A DNA stretch of 64,000 bases from Pseudoalteromonas rubra (GTDB lineage Bacteria > Pseudomonadota > Gammaproteobacteria > Enterobacterales > Alteromonadaceae): the NCBI RefSeq assembly GCF_001482385.1, contig NZ_CP013611.1, positions 496,001 through 560,000 on the forward strand. The letters are read 5' to 3'. This document shows, one piece after another, positions 37,417-47,141 of this stretch (positions are counted from its first letter, which is position 1; each line of letters starts with the position of its first letter). Position numbers and translations under genes: made by a program. A model generated the notes under the pieces. The model was not told the DNA's origin, did not search any database, and saw nothing but the letters and a program-made list of their open reading frames with translations.

Positions 37417-38250
37417 TCAGAGGCTGGCTTTTGCTACCATAGCCTCTATGTGTTTTATCGCAATCCAGGGGTCTGAGTCATCAAACAGGTGTGAGGCGTA
37501 TTTCATCGTGACTGCCTCGGTATTTTGATTCAGCGTAGCCAGTTTCTTTTGGGCGTCATTCCAGGTTTGCGTGTAAACGTCTATATCCGGGTAACTCATT
37601 TTGGTTTGTCTGATTGTCACGTGCGGGATACCACGAGAAAGCACGGTAACAGGCAAGTCTGCTTTTATTGTATAGAGCGCAGAGTGGCTTGAGGCTTCTT
37701 CAAAATCTTCGAACGAATTATGCTCGCGTTCCCAGTTAATAATCATCTTCATCGTGTCCCAGCCTGATTTGGACATCTGCGCTTTCATCGCGTCGTACCA
37801 GGATTCATGAACCGTGTCTATCAGGACCAGGCCTTTTACTTTATCCGGATATTTGCTGGCATAGGCACGCGCGACAAATCCGCCGAATGAATGGGGCACC
37901 AGGACCAGTGACTCAACCTTCAGGTGCTTAATTAGCCCGGCCAGCTCATCACGCAGTTCGGTCATGGTTCTGACCTTGGGGTTGTCATATTGACTCTCGC
38001 CATACCCCGCACGGTCGTAAAAACACAGCCGGTAGCCTCTGGGGTTGGCGTTGTGGTAGGTATTTTTATAAGTTGTGTGCGCATCCAGGCCCATACCGGA
38101 TACCAACAGGGCGGTGACTTTACCTTCGCCCTGGCACGCATAGGCGATTTTCTTCCCGGCAATCTCGGTATAGTTGTATTCGTGTTGGTGATGGGCGGCA
38201 TGGCCCGAAAATGTTGCGCCTATAAGCACGGCGACGGCGAGTTTATTCAT
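37417..38250 (-). CDS. Exported alpha/beta-fold hydrolase
   Basis: 277 aa with an N-terminal signal (about 1-18). The nucleophile elbow is V-P-H-S-F-G-G (Ser121), the oxyanion region is LLVSGMGLDAHT, and a late His (KYASHLFDDSD) could complete the triad. It is close to proline-iminopeptidase/haloperoxidase-like hydrolases. Periplasmic location is predicted; substrate unknown. Confidence 0.85.
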   Translation of the reverse strand: MNKLAVAVLIGATFSGHAAHHQHEYNYTEIAGKKIAYACQGEGKVTALLVSGMGLDAHTTYKNTYHNANPRGYRLCFYDRAGYGESQYDNPKVRTMTELRDELAGLIKHLKVESLVLVPHSFGGFVARAYASKYPDKVKGLVLIDTVHESWYDAMKAQMSKSGWDTMKMIINWEREHNSFEDFEEASSHSALYTIKADLPVTVLSRGIPHVTIRQTKMSYPDIDVYTQTWNDAQKKLATLNQNTEAVTMKYASHLFDDSDPWIAIKHIEAMVAKASL

Positions 38251-38407
38251 AGTGCAAATTCCTGTTATTGATTGTTATTTAGTCCACTGGTAATTAGCAT
38301 ATCGCAGAGCTTACTGAACTTTCAATAAGTAATGAAAGTTCAGTGTTGAACTTTTTCTCTTCACAGTCCGTAAGACAAGGCATGCTAACAATCCGACAGG
38401 GCTGCGC

Positions 38408-39772
38408 GTGAAAAGAACGCTTTACTGGCTTACTCAAGACCTCAGGCTGGATGACAATCTGGCACTCGATTTTGCCACTCAAAACAGTGACCAGATACTG
38501 TTTGTGTATGTGATAAACCCAAGGTATCGCATACAGACTAATTATCATTGCAAGTTGCTCGGAGACAGGCAGGCAACATTTATTGCTGATTCACTATTAA
38601 CACTCAGTAGCCAACTAGATAGCTGTGGCCACAGTTTGTTGGTTGTTGAAGGTGAGCCACATCAGGTTTTGCCACACCAGGTATTAAAATACGAGATAGA
38701 TCAGGTGATTTGCGCCGAACAGGTAGGGCTTTATGAACGCAGGTCCGTGCAAAAATTACGCAAGGAGTTGGGAGCAGTCCCACTGTACAGCTTCTGGCAG
38801 CATACTTTGTTCGAGCACAGCCAGATACAAACTGTGAGTCGTGATTTAAGCAACTTTACTCAGTTCAGAAAACGCGTAGAAAAAGCGCCCTTGTCGGTTG
38901 TAACACCGTGTCGCTTCGAACCATCGCGGTTACCTGCTCCCCTCGTCACAGTAAGCGGTGCAAATGAGCAGGGCATTTTGCATCAGTGGCATGCACAGCG
39001 TCAGGATCGGTTAACTGAAACCAGAGTGCCGCTGGACTTTCCCGCCGGGGAGGAAGCCGCGCAAGCTCATCTGAGGGATTATTTCGACAGTGGTGTTGCC
39101 CGCAGATACAAAGAAACCCGCAACGCGCTGGATGGCTGGTTTAACTCAACAAAAATGAGTCCCTATCTGGCACTGGGTAATCTGTCTCCGCGCCAGGTTT
39201 GGTGGGCGACAGAAGCATTTGAAAAGCAGGTTGTGGCGAACGAGTCGACCTACTGGATAAAGTTTGAACTGCTTTGGCGTGAATATTTTCAGTGGCTTTG
39301 TCTTAAGCTTGGGCTGCAGCTTTTTCTAATTAAGGGATTAGCTAAGTCTAAGCCTTTGGCCACTTTTATGCCAGAACGTTTTACTCGCTGGTGCCAGGGT
39401 AATACACCTGTGCCTTTAGTGAATGCGCTCATGAACCAGCTTAATGAAACCGGTTACATGTCAAACCGGGGTCGGCAAATTGCAGCCAGTTATTTTGTAA
39501 ATGAACTGGGACTGGACTGGCGCTATGGTGCAGCTTACTTCCAGCAGCAATTACTCGATCATGATGTCGCCTCAAACTGGGGAAATTGGCAGTACATAGC
39601 GGGAGTGGGTGTCGATCCGCGCGGTGGACGCCATTTAAATATTGAAAAACAGGCTCAGCTGTATGATGAGCTAGGTCTGTTCGTGCAAAAGTGGCGTGGT
39701 GAGCAGGGTGTTTCATCTGTGGACAGTGCGGATGCAGCAGACTGGCCAACATTTGCTGAGGAAGACGTATGA
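38408..39772 (+). CDS. DASH-family cryptochrome
   Basis: 454 aa from a GTG start with AGGG upstream. It has an N-terminal photolyase alpha/beta domain (WLTQDLRLDDNLAL) and a C-terminal FAD domain with the cry-DASH pattern NRGRQIAASYFVNELGLDWRYG, then WGNWQYIAGVGVDPRGG. DASH proteins repair cyclobutane dimers mainly in single-stranded DNA and may signal light. The next photolyase-family gene overlaps its stop by 4 bp, showing a tight operon of light-dependent repair genes. Confidence 0.93.
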   Translation: MKRTLYWLTQDLRLDDNLALDFATQNSDQILFVYVINPRYRIQTNYHCKLLGDRQATFIADSLLTLSSQLDSCGHSLLVVEGEPHQVLPHQVLKYEIDQVICAEQVGLYERRSVQKLRKELGAVPLYSFWQHTLFEHSQIQTVSRDLSNFTQFRKRVEKAPLSVVTPCRFEPSRLPAPLVTVSGANEQGILHQWHAQRQDRLTETRVPLDFPAGEEAAQAHLRDYFDSGVARRYKETRNALDGWFNSTKMSPYLALGNLSPRQVWWATEAFEKQVVANESTYWIKFELLWREYFQWLCLKLGLQLFLIKGLAKSKPLATFMPERFTRWCQGNTPVPLVNALMNQLNETGYMSNRGRQIAASYFVNELGLDWRYGAAYFQQQLLDHDVASNWGNWQYIAGVGVDPRGGRHLNIEKQAQLYDELGLFVQKWRGEQGVSSVDSADAADWPTFAEEDV

Positions 39773-41220
39773 GTGCGGCGGTCGTCTGGCTCAAGCGTGA
39801 TTTAAGGTTATCCGACCACGCACCTTTGTGTCAGGCCATTCAAAGTGGTCATCCCGTACTGCTCTTATATTGCTTTGAACCCATATTACTGGACGACCCG
39901 CATTATTCAGCTCGCCATTGGCAGTTTGTTCTGCAGTCTTTACAGGACATCAATGCGCGAGTTCCGCACGGATCTTTGTGGGTATCGGACAAACCGGCAT
40001 TAGACGCTTTACAGCAGGTCCATGAGACCTACCAAATCGCCGGACTGTACTCTCATCAGGAAATCGGTCTGGCGAACACTTTTGAGCGGGACAAGGCAGT
40101 TGCAAACTGGTGTGCGGCAATGGGAATTAACTGGGACGAATTTCGTTGTGGCGCAGTACTAAGAGGGCTGACACAGCGGCAAAACTGGGATAAACAATGG
40201 CAAAAAACCATGCGTGAACGCTGCGCTGATCCTGATTTGTCACAAGTAAATTGGTTTTCACCAGACTCGACGTATTCCCAACTGAGCGATATTCAACAAC
40301 GCTTCAATGCACCGCCGGGCACTTTTCAGTCCGGTGGTGAAGCTCAGGCACGCCGTATTTTAGCCGAGTTCTACCAGGGACGAGGCAAAGGGTATGCTTG
40401 TAGTTTATCCAGCCCGTTACTCAGCCAGCAGGCGTGTTCGCGTATGTCTGCTTATCTGGCCTGGGGCAATATCAGTTTGCGTCAGGTGTACCAGAGTGTG
40501 TTAGCTCACTGGCAAATGGTGGGTTGGCGTCGCACTCTGGTGGCCTTTTCTTCCAGGCTGCATTGGCATTGTCATTTCATTCAAAAGTTCGAAAGCGAAT
40601 GTGACATGGAGTTTCGGCACATTAATCGGGGTTATGACCTCTTGCCTCGCTGTACGGGAGTGGAAGCGCAACAAAGGCTAGCTGCCTGGGAAACCGGTAA
40701 TACAGGCATTCCTATGGTGGACGCCTGTATGCGGTGCCTGATTGCCACGGGTTACATCAACTTCCGTATGCGCGCTATGTTGGTGAGCTTTTTATGTCAC
40801 CACCTGGAGCTCGACTGGCGTTTGGGTGTTGCCCATCTTGCCCGGGTCTTTTTAGATTTCGAACCGGGTATTCACTACAGCCAGTTTCAAATGCAGGCGG
40901 GTGTGACTGGCATCAACACCATTCGCATTTATAGTCCGGTTAAGCAAGGCGAAGAAAAAGACCCGCAAGGGGAGTTTGTCAAAACCTGGCTACCAATGCT
41001 CAAAGATGTGCCTGCTCCTTTGGTTCATAAACCCTGGGAGCTGTCGCAGATGGAACAGCTGATGTATGGCGTGGTGCTTGGGGAGGATTATCCTGAGCCC
41101 ATTGTCAATTTAAAGCTAAGCTATAAAGCAGCGCAGGAATTACTGTGGCAATGGCGCAAAAGGCCTCAAGTGAAAAAAGAAGCCCAGCGGATCCTGAAAC
41201 GACACGTACGTCCGAGCTAA
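39769..41220 (+). CDS. Second FAD-binding photolyase/cryptochrome-family protein
   Basis: 483 aa. N-terminal photolyase domain starts MSAAVVWLKRDLRLSDHAPL; the FAD domain includes TGIPMVDACMRCLIATGYINFRMRAMLVSFL, where the usual NRMR is NFRMRA (quoted here as two parts: TGIPMVDACMRC and NFRMRAMLVSF). It ends in a basic tail. It belongs to the photolyase-related group seen beside DUF2256 and FeS-BCP genes in marine gammaproteobacteria. Whether it repairs DNA or acts as a photoreceptor is not known. Confidence 0.85.
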   Translation: MSAAVVWLKRDLRLSDHAPLCQAIQSGHPVLLLYCFEPILLDDPHYSARHWQFVLQSLQDINARVPHGSLWVSDKPALDALQQVHETYQIAGLYSHQEIGLANTFERDKAVANWCAAMGINWDEFRCGAVLRGLTQRQNWDKQWQKTMRERCADPDLSQVNWFSPDSTYSQLSDIQQRFNAPPGTFQSGGEAQARRILAEFYQGRGKGYACSLSSPLLSQQACSRMSAYLAWGNISLRQVYQSVLAHWQMVGWRRTLVAFSSRLHWHCHFIQKFESECDMEFRHINRGYDLLPRCTGVEAQQRLAAWETGNTGIPMVDACMRCLIATGYINFRMRAMLVSFLCHHLELDWRLGVAHLARVFLDFEPGIHYSQFQMQAGVTGINTIRIYSPVKQGEEKDPQGEFVKTWLPMLKDVPAPLVHKPWELSQMEQLMYGVVLGEDYPEPIVNLKLSYKAAQELLWQWRKRPQVKKEAQRILKRHVRPS

Positions 41221-41223
41221 GGT

Positions 41224-41376
41224 ATGAAGAAATCCCGGTTACCAGAAAAAACCTGCCCGGTTTGCCTGCGTCCTTTTTCCTGGCGCAAAAAATGGCAACG
41301 CGACTGGCCCAATGTGAAATATTGCTCCAAACGGTGTGCGGGCAACAGGCAAACAAACAGAGAAACACATGAGTAA
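41224..41376 (+). CDS. DUF2256 zinc-ribbon-like small protein
   Basis: 50 aa, found between the two larger genes: starts 3 bp after the previous stop and overlaps the next start by 8 bp. The four cysteines in C-P-V-C and Y-C-S-K-R-C, with the WRKKWQRDW segment between, match DUF2256, a tiny probable zinc-binding family that is regularly linked with photolyase genes. Function unknown; the tight coupling suggests a partner of the photolyases. Confidence 0.88.
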   Translation: MKKSRLPEKTCPVCLRPFSWRKKWQRDWPNVKYCSKRCAGNRQTNRETHE

Positions 41377-42931
41377 ACAACTTAGATTGATCCTGGGCGA
41401 TCAGCTTAATGCGGGTCATAGCTGGTATACAGAAAAGTCCGATGAGGTGCTTTATGTTATTGCTGAACTGCATCAGGAGACGAATTATACCCGGCACCAT
41501 GTCCAGAAAATATGCGCGTTTTTTGCTGCAATGAAAGCATTCGCACAGGCACTTAAGTCGGCAGGGCACCATGTATTGCATCTGACGCTGGATGATACGC
41601 AGGACTTTGCATCGCTACCTGAGCTGCTGACCCACCTGATCAGGGAGTATAATATCGGTCACTTTGCTTATCAGTTGCCGGATGAATATCGGTTGCGCAC
41701 TCAGCTGTCACAGTTTTGCGACACACTGTCAGTTACTTCGAGTGTCTATGATACTGAACATTTCTATCTGGCTAATGACCAGCTTGGCAGTTACTTTAAG
41801 CCTGATAAACGGCATCGGCTGGAACATTTCTATCGCAAGATGCGCGGTGAGTTTAATGTGCTCATGGTCGATGGAGAACCGCTTGGCGGACAATGGAATT
41901 TCGACAGTGATAATCGCAACAAGCTCAAAGCGGCCGATCTTGCTGAGATACCCGAACCGCTGGTGTTTGCTAACGAGGTCGGTGATATTTTGGCGCGGCT
42001 CAAGCGACATCAGGTCAAAACCATAGGGCAGGCGGATGAGCTTCTGCTGTGGCCCGTTAATCGTGTACAGGCAAAGTCCCTGCTGACGTTCTTTTGCCAG
42101 CATTGTTTACCGTTATTCGGGCGTTTTCAGGATGCTATGACGGGTAAACTAATTGAGCTTGGCGAGGATCGGGGCTGGAGCTTGTATCATTCTCGCTTGT
42201 CATTTGCCATTAATGCCAAAATCCTCAGTCCTAAAATGGTGGTAGATTCGGCGATTTTGGCATTTGAGCAGTCCCAGGGAGCCATCAGTCTGGCGCAGAT
42301 AGAGGGATTTGTGCGCCAGATCATTGGTTGGCGCGAGTTTGTCAGGGGCATTTATTGGGCCAATATGCCAAAGTATGCTGAGCTCAATCATTTGCAGGCC
42401 ACACGCAGCTTGCCTGCCTGGTTCTGGACGGGCGACACCAAAATGCGCTGTCTCAGTCACGCTATCACACAATCGCTGACCTTTGCGTATGCCCATCATA
42501 TTCAGCGCCTGATGGTCACCGGCAACTTCTGTCTGGTGGCTGGCATAGACCCAGATCAGGTGGACGCCTGGTACCTGGGGATTTACATCGACGCCATAGA
42601 GTGGGTGGAAATGCCAAACACCCGGGGTATGAGCCAGTTTGCCGATGGTGGCATTGTTGGCTCCAAGGCTTATGCAGCCAGCGGAAACTACATTAAAAAA
42701 ATGAGTGACTACTGCGGCGACTGTGCTTACAAAGTGACAGAAACGGTCTCTGAGTCAGCCTGTCCGTTAAACGCCTTGTATTGGCGCTTTATGCAGCAAC
42801 ACCATACGCAATTCGCCAGTAACCCGCGTACAAAAATGGTGTACAGCAACTGGCTGAAAAAGTCTGAAGAAGATAAGCAGGCCTTGCTCACACGCGCTCA
42901 ATACTTGCTCGACCATATCGAACAGCTTTAA
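41369..42931 (+). CDS. FeS-BCP type (6-4) photolyase/cryptochrome
   Basis: 520 aa from ATG 41369. Family signatures of the iron-sulphur bacterial cryptochromes and photolyases (PhrB/CryB type): [10 protein letters not shown] at the start, [26 protein letters not shown] and the four cysteines that ligate the 4Fe-4S cluster ([22 protein letters not shown]). PhrB repairs (6-4) photoproducts with FAD and a ribolumazine antenna. Together with cry-DASH and the middle gene it gives three photolyase-family members in one operon. Confidence 0.93.
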   Translation: MSKQLRLILGDQLNAGHSWYTEKSDEVLYVIAELHQETNYTRHHVQKICAFFAAMKAFAQALKSAGHHVLHLTLDDTQDFASLPELLTHLIREYNIGHFAYQLPDEYRLRTQLSQFCDTLSVTSSVYDTEHFYLANDQLGSYFKPDKRHRLEHFYRKMRGEFNVLMVDGEPLGGQWNFDSDNRNKLKAADLAEIPEPLVFANEVGDILARLKRHQVKTIGQADELLLWPVNRVQAKSLLTFFCQHCLPLFGRFQDAMTGKLIELGEDRGWSLYHSRLSFAINAKILSPKMVVDSAILAFEQSQGAISLAQIEGFVRQIIGWREFVRGIYWANMPKYAELNHLQATRSLPAWFWTGDTKMRCLSHAITQSLTFAYAHHIQRLMVTGNFCLVAGIDPDQVDAWYLGIYIDAIEWVEMPNTRGMSQFADGGIVGSKAYAASGNYIKKMSDYCGDCAYKVTETVSESACPLNALYWRFMQQHHTQFASNPRTKMVYSNWLKKSEEDKQALLTRAQYLLDHIEQL

Positions 42932-42993
42932 CACAGCTGTCCAAACCAACGTAACAGTACATAGAAACAGCCAAAAAAGAGGAATTTATAAAG

Positions 42994-43644
42994 ATGATCA
43001 CACAGCTCAGCCGGGAAGACATAACCAATATGCAAGAGCGGGAAAGGGCACGACTGATAAACAGCTTGTCTGGATTTAAAAGTGCTAATCTGGTCGGTAC
43101 CCAGGATGCACAAGGTAACCCCAATTTGGCTATCGTCAGCTCGGTCTTTCATATTGGTGCCAATCCGCCGCTGATAGGCATGATCATCCGCCCTGATACG
43201 GTGCCCAGAGACACACTGAGCAATCTCCAGGCCACAGGTCATTACACGCTAAACCATGTTAACTCGACTATCTGGCAGCAAGCCCACCAAACCTCGGCGC
43301 GTTATGCCCCAGGCGTATCTGAGTTTTCAGAGGTCGGACTGGACACTCAGCTGGCTGATGGCATCACAGCACCTTATGTGGCACAGAGCCAGTTGAAATT
43401 TGCTTTGGCATTACGAGAAGTACAGAAACTGGAGATCAATGGCACCATTTTAGTGATAGGAGAGGTCATTGATATTCAAGTGCCGCAAAACAGTATTAAA
43501 GCGGATGGTTACATCGACATTGAGTCTTTGCATACCGTGGCTATTTCCGGACTGGATAGTTATCATGAAACACGGAGGCTTGGCCGACTGAGCTACGCCA
43601 AACCTGAGCACCCACCCAGACAACTAAACCTGAATGGGGAGTAA
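42994..43644 (+). CDS. Flavin reductase-like FMN-binding split-barrel protein
   Basis: 216 aa with AGAGGAA upstream. Split-barrel flavin-binding fold (NLAIVSSVFHIGANPP, MIIRPDTVPRDTLSNL, GHYTLNHVN). Such proteins reduce free flavin or bind FMN. It is 62 bp after the FeS-BCP photolyase gene in the same direction; supply of reduced flavin to the photolyases is an attractive but unproven role. Its stop codon is the left edge of a MITE-like element. Confidence 0.85.
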   Translation: MITQLSREDITNMQERERARLINSLSGFKSANLVGTQDAQGNPNLAIVSSVFHIGANPPLIGMIIRPDTVPRDTLSNLQATGHYTLNHVNSTIWQQAHQTSARYAPGVSEFSEVGLDTQLADGITAPYVAQSQLKFALALREVQKLEINGTILVIGEVIDIQVPQNSIKADGYIDIESLHTVAISGLDSYHETRRLGRLSYAKPEHPPRQLNLNGE

Positions 43645-43805
43645 TACCAATTTCACTTAATACCTGGTCTATTTGAAGGAGCAAATATGACGCTAACAGC
43701 GTTAAAAATTTCTCATTTAGAAGAACTAAATAGCAAAATTTTTGCCTTGTTATCGACTATATTTTCTCGCCTCAAAATAGAACACTTAATTAAGCAAATT
43801 GGTAT
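43644..43805. mobile_element. MITE-like element with internal small reading frame
   Basis: 162 bp bounded by perfect 10-bp inverted ends ATACCAATTT and AAATTGGTAT, with near-matching inner sequence (ACTTAAT.. and ..ATTAAGC). Inside, AAGGAG precedes ATG 43687 and a 42-codon frame that runs to a TGA at 43813-43815 just beyond the right end. No transposase. The element probably inserted at the stop codon of the flavin reductase-like gene and may alter its 3' end. Copies elsewhere in the genome would confirm it. Confidence 0.65.
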
Positions 43806-43833
43806 AAATTACTGAGCGTGAATAAGGCATTTT

Positions 43834-44211
43834 ATGAGCAAAGAGGCACTGACATTAAAAGAGGTGGCACATGTGATGGCTGTTGTTCTGTTTGTGTCAT
43901 TCAATAGTGTGGCATTGGCCGGGCCAAAAATAGCGGTAATTGATACCCAGGAGACAGGTGTTTATATAGTGTCAGTGTCCGGCTCTGAACAAAGCACCAC
44001 TTCGTTGTTGGCACGCTGGCAAAATAAAGCAAGTGCCTTGTGTAAAGGGGGAGGTTACCGGGTTGAGCCCAATGGTCAGCCTGTGGTGCATGACAAGCGA
44101 TGTAGTGATGCAGTTGTGTCTGGTCCTGATGGCCTGCGCTGCCTTGAAGTTGATGCCAGCGTATTTGGCAAAGTAGTATGTGAGCAGGCCCTACCTTCAG
44201 TTTCGCGCTAA
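43834..44211 (+). CDS. Hypothetical exported protein
   Basis: 125 aa with AAGG upstream. A hydrophobic segment (about 11-28) ending in A-L-A-G looks like a signal peptide. The mature part has cysteines at LCKGG, DKRCSD, LRCLEV and VVCEQ, possibly two disulphides. No family was recognised. It is convergent with the DUF6768 gene. Confidence 0.6.
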   Translation: MSKEALTLKEVAHVMAVVLFVSFNSVALAGPKIAVIDTQETGVYIVSVSGSEQSTTSLLARWQNKASALCKGGGYRVEPNGQPVVHDKRCSDAVVSGPDGLRCLEVDASVFGKVVCEQALPSVSR

Positions 44212-44227
44212 AAGCAGGGCCCGACAA

Positions 44228-44584
44228 TTATTTGGCTTGAAGTCTTACTGCGAGGTGCGCTATTTCTCTCAGTACACTTTGGCGATTCATTTCCATAAAA
44301 ATCCAAAGTTTGGTGGCGATCTGCACAAGCAATCCGGTGATAAACCACACAGCCCAAAACACCTGATCCATGACTGCGGTGGCGATATAAAACCGATAAC
44401 CGCTGTACACAAAGCCGATGGTGATCAGCAGGGCGCTGATTGAAGCCAGGATCACCCAGAAACGGGTATTACCCTGATACACGTTGCCCAGCATAGTGAA
44501 CAGGCCTTTTTCCTGAGCAAGAATGGGATCTATCTGATTTTGTTCTTGCTGTAATGCTTTACTTATCTCTTTGTCTAAGTTCAT
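44228..44584 (-). CDS. DUF6768 membrane protein paired with ECF sigma factor
   Basis: 118 aa with two membrane segments (about 42-60 and 72-95) after a charged N-terminus (LDKEISKALQQEQ). It matches the DUF6768 family that follows ECF sigma genes. Start and sigma-gene stop overlap by 4 bp (ATGA). A role in restraining the sigma factor is plausible by position; no zinc anti-sigma motif is seen. Confidence 0.75.
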   Translation of the reverse strand: MNLDKEISKALQQEQNQIDPILAQEKGLFTMLGNVYQGNTRFWVILASISALLITIGFVYSGYRFYIATAVMDQVFWAVWFITGLLVQIATKLWIFMEMNRQSVLREIAHLAVRLQAK

Positions 44585-45099
44585 GCTATTTGCTCCTCGT
44601 TAACCAGGGTACGCAATTGTGCCCTTGCGCGGTTTAATCTTGATTTAACGGTGCCCTGGGGGACATCCAGTATATTGGCAATGTCTCTGAGCGACATCTG
44701 CTCTAAGTAAAATAAGTACACACAGTGGCGCTCTTCGTCGGCTAGCCGGTTTATCAGCGTCAGGATACTCAACGAGGTATCCAAATCCGGTGTCTCGAAT
44801 GCCTGCTCCGGCTGGGTCTCTTCGAAACGATGTTCTGCCTGTTTAAGGTCGACAAAGCGACGGTAAATGGCGCGGAACACCCAGGCCCGAAATGCACTGG
44901 GCTCTTTAAGCTGATTGAGCTTTTTGGCGATGTTAGTCCAGACATCCTGGCAGATATCATCGGCACTGGCACTTTGGCCACTGAGCTTCATCGCAAACCG
45001 CCAGCTTGGCTGATAAAACGCTTCGCATAAGGTTTCGAACGCACGCCGGTTGCCCTGTTGGGCAGACAATACCAGTAATGCGGCCTTTGATGGTTCCAT
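44581..45099 (-). CDS. ECF-type RNA polymerase sigma factor
   Basis: 172 aa from ATG 45099 with AAAGGA 5 bp upstream (the frame extends 13 codons further). Region 2 includes SADDICQDVWTNIAKKL and AFRAWVFRAIYRRFVD; region 4 includes MSLRDIANILDVPQGTVKSRLNRARAQLR. It directs RNA polymerase to a small regulon; followed by the coupled DUF6768 membrane protein. Confidence 0.92.
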   Translation of the reverse strand: MEPSKAALLVLSAQQGNRRAFETLCEAFYQPSWRFAMKLSGQSASADDICQDVWTNIAKKLNQLKEPSAFRAWVFRAIYRRFVDLKQAEHRFEETQPEQAFETPDLDTSLSILTLINRLADEERHCVYLFYLEQMSLRDIANILDVPQGTVKSRLNRARAQLRTLVNEEQIA

Positions 45100-45162
45100 G
45101 CTATTCCTTTGGGCTTTTCCTACAAGACGGCGCAGCATGTAAAAAGGTTCACACGCAGCAAA

Positions 45163-46056
45163 TTATTTTTCCCAATAGGGGATTTCGCCAAAGTAGCTCA
45201 CCAGATAATCAATAAAAACGCGCACTTTGGGCGCCAATAGTCGGGAGCTGGGGTACACCAGCCAGATAGCGGTATTAGATTCGAGCGGATAGTCAGGTAA
45301 TACCTCGACAAGTTGACCCGAGCGCAATGCTTTATAGGCACTCCAGCGCGAATTAATGGTTATCCCTAGCCCCAGTTGACAGGCCTCTCTGATGGCGTCT
45401 CCGTTATCAGCACGTAGCTGACCTTGCACTTTAATGGTTTGATGACCTTGAGGCGTCTGAAAGGACCAATGTTCCAACCCGGCCAGGGTGATACAGGCAT
45501 GCTCCGCCAAGGCTGAGGGGTGTTCCGGGTGCCCATTTGTGGCCAGGTAATCCGGTGAGGCGCAGAGTAATCGGGTGTCGGTAGTCAGCTTTTTGGCAAC
45601 CAGTGTGGAGTCCTTGAGTGCGCTGTTACGTATCGCGAGATCAAAGCCGCCCTCGACCAAATCGGAAATGGTGTCAGACAGTTTCAGGTCGAGTTTAATT
45701 TCCGGATACCGGGTAAAAAAGCCGGGCAGGGCAGGCAAAATATGCATTCTGCCAAAGGATGCTGGCATGGTTAGCCTCAGCGTACCACTGGGCTTAGTAC
45801 TGCCGGCGCCTATGGCGGCTCGCGCGGCCTCAACCCCATTCAACACATCTTCGGCATGGGGCAGAAACGCCAGCCCTTCTTCGGTCAAAGACACTTTGCG
45901 TGTTGTGCGATGTAGCAGTCTGACCCCGAGGTCGGTTTCGAGCTTACTAATATGGCTGCTTGCGACTGCGGCTGACAGCCCCAGATCCTGGCCGGCCTGG
46001 CTAATGTTACAGGTGGCGGCGATGCGCACAAACAACTTGAGATGCTCAATGTTCAT
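45163..46056 (-). CDS. LysR-family transcriptional regulator
   Basis: 297 aa from ATG 46056 (27 further codons are open but not LysR-like). Winged helix in residues 1-60 (MNIEHLKLFVRIAATCNISQ, LGLSAAVASSHISKLE) and effector-binding domain after 90. It is divergent from a quinone oxidoreductase gene, about 98 bp apart, the typical layout for a LysR regulator and its target. Confidence 0.92.
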   Translation of the reverse strand: MNIEHLKLFVRIAATCNISQAGQDLGLSAAVASSHISKLETDLGVRLLHRTTRKVSLTEEGLAFLPHAEDVLNGVEAARAAIGAGSTKPSGTLRLTMPASFGRMHILPALPGFFTRYPEIKLDLKLSDTISDLVEGGFDLAIRNSALKDSTLVAKKLTTDTRLLCASPDYLATNGHPEHPSALAEHACITLAGLEHWSFQTPQGHQTIKVQGQLRADNGDAIREACQLGLGITINSRWSAYKALRSGQLVEVLPDYPLESNTAIWLVYPSSRLLAPKVRVFIDYLVSYFGEIPYWEK

Positions 46057-46154
46057 TATTAATAAAATGTATAAAGTGATTATTAAATTCAGTCTATTAT
46101 CAATAAATAAAAAGGCAAGTATAGTTTTAGTCATCAATACAGGAGAGCATAATT

Positions 46155-47141
46155 ATGAAAGCGATGGTTTTAAATCAATACGGTGAAGAGGCTGCGTTTA
46201 CTTTAACTGAGGTAGTTAAACCTCAAGTGACGGCAGGTCACGTTCTGGTGCAAGTAGCGGCAAGCAGCGTCAACACGGTTGATACGATGATCCGCACCAT
46301 GGGCGAAGCCTTGCCTTTATCACCGGCCTTACCAGCCGTACTCGGGATGGACTTTGCGGGTACCGTGGTTGAAGTTGGAGAGGGCGTAACGGACTTTGCC
46401 GTAGGAGACGAAGTCTACGGGTGTGCCGGTGGTCTGGCTGACTTACCAGGCGCATTGGCGGAATTTATGCTGGCCGATGCCCGACTCATTGCGCGTAAAC
46501 CCAGTAATCTGACTATGCGAGAAGCGGCTGCTTTACCTTTAGTAGGGATCACGGCTTATGAAGGGCTACAACGGGCTGGGATAGGGGCAGGCCAGCAAGT
46601 CCTGGTACATGGTGGCTCTGGCGGTGTTGGACATGTTGCCGTGCAATTAGCTAAACACTTTGGTGCACAAGTGTACTCGACCGGTGGCGGCGATGCCCAG
46701 CTTGAGCTGATCAGTCGCCTGGGCGCAGTACCGATTAACTATAAAACCGAACAAGTGGCAGATTATGTGACCACACATACCGAGGGCAGAGGGTTCGATG
46801 TGGTCTTTGACTCAGTAGGCGGCGCCAATATGGCTAACTCGTTCGAAGCCGCGGCCTTGAACGGTCATGTAGCCTCAACTGTGGCCATGGTGGATCTTGA
46901 CTTGTCAGTGGCTCACTTTAAAGGGTTGTCTTTGCATGTGGTCTTTATGCTGATCCCTATGCTGCATAACCATAAGCGTGAAGATCATCACCAGATCCTG
47001 AATGCCCTGACAACCATAGTTGAAGCCGGGGCGCTGGTGCCCGTGTTGGATGAACAAGGTTTTGAGTTGTCGCAAGCAGGTCTGGCGCATGCGCGACTGC
47101 AAAGTGGTCAGGCGATGGGCAAAGTGGTGATTGACGTATAA
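46155..47141 (+). CDS. Zinc-independent quinone oxidoreductase (MDR superfamily)
   Basis: 328 aa. GroES-like N-terminal domain (AASSVNTVDTMIR, LGMDFAGTVVEVG) and Rossmann domain with V-H-G-G-S-G-G-V-G-H (about 150-160) for NADPH. It lacks the zinc ligands of alcohol dehydrogenases. It reduces quinones or alpha,beta-unsaturated carbonyls. Likely controlled by the divergent LysR gene; good ribosome site (AGGAGAG). Confidence 0.9.
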   Translation: MKAMVLNQYGEEAAFTLTEVVKPQVTAGHVLVQVAASSVNTVDTMIRTMGEALPLSPALPAVLGMDFAGTVVEVGEGVTDFAVGDEVYGCAGGLADLPGALAEFMLADARLIARKPSNLTMREAAALPLVGITAYEGLQRAGIGAGQQVLVHGGSGGVGHVAVQLAKHFGAQVYSTGGGDAQLELISRLGAVPINYKTEQVADYVTTHTEGRGFDVVFDSVGGANMANSFEAAALNGHVASTVAMVDLDLSVAHFKGLSLHVVFMLIPMLHNHKREDHHQILNALTTIVEAGALVPVLDEQGFELSQAGLAHARLQSGQAMGKVVIDV

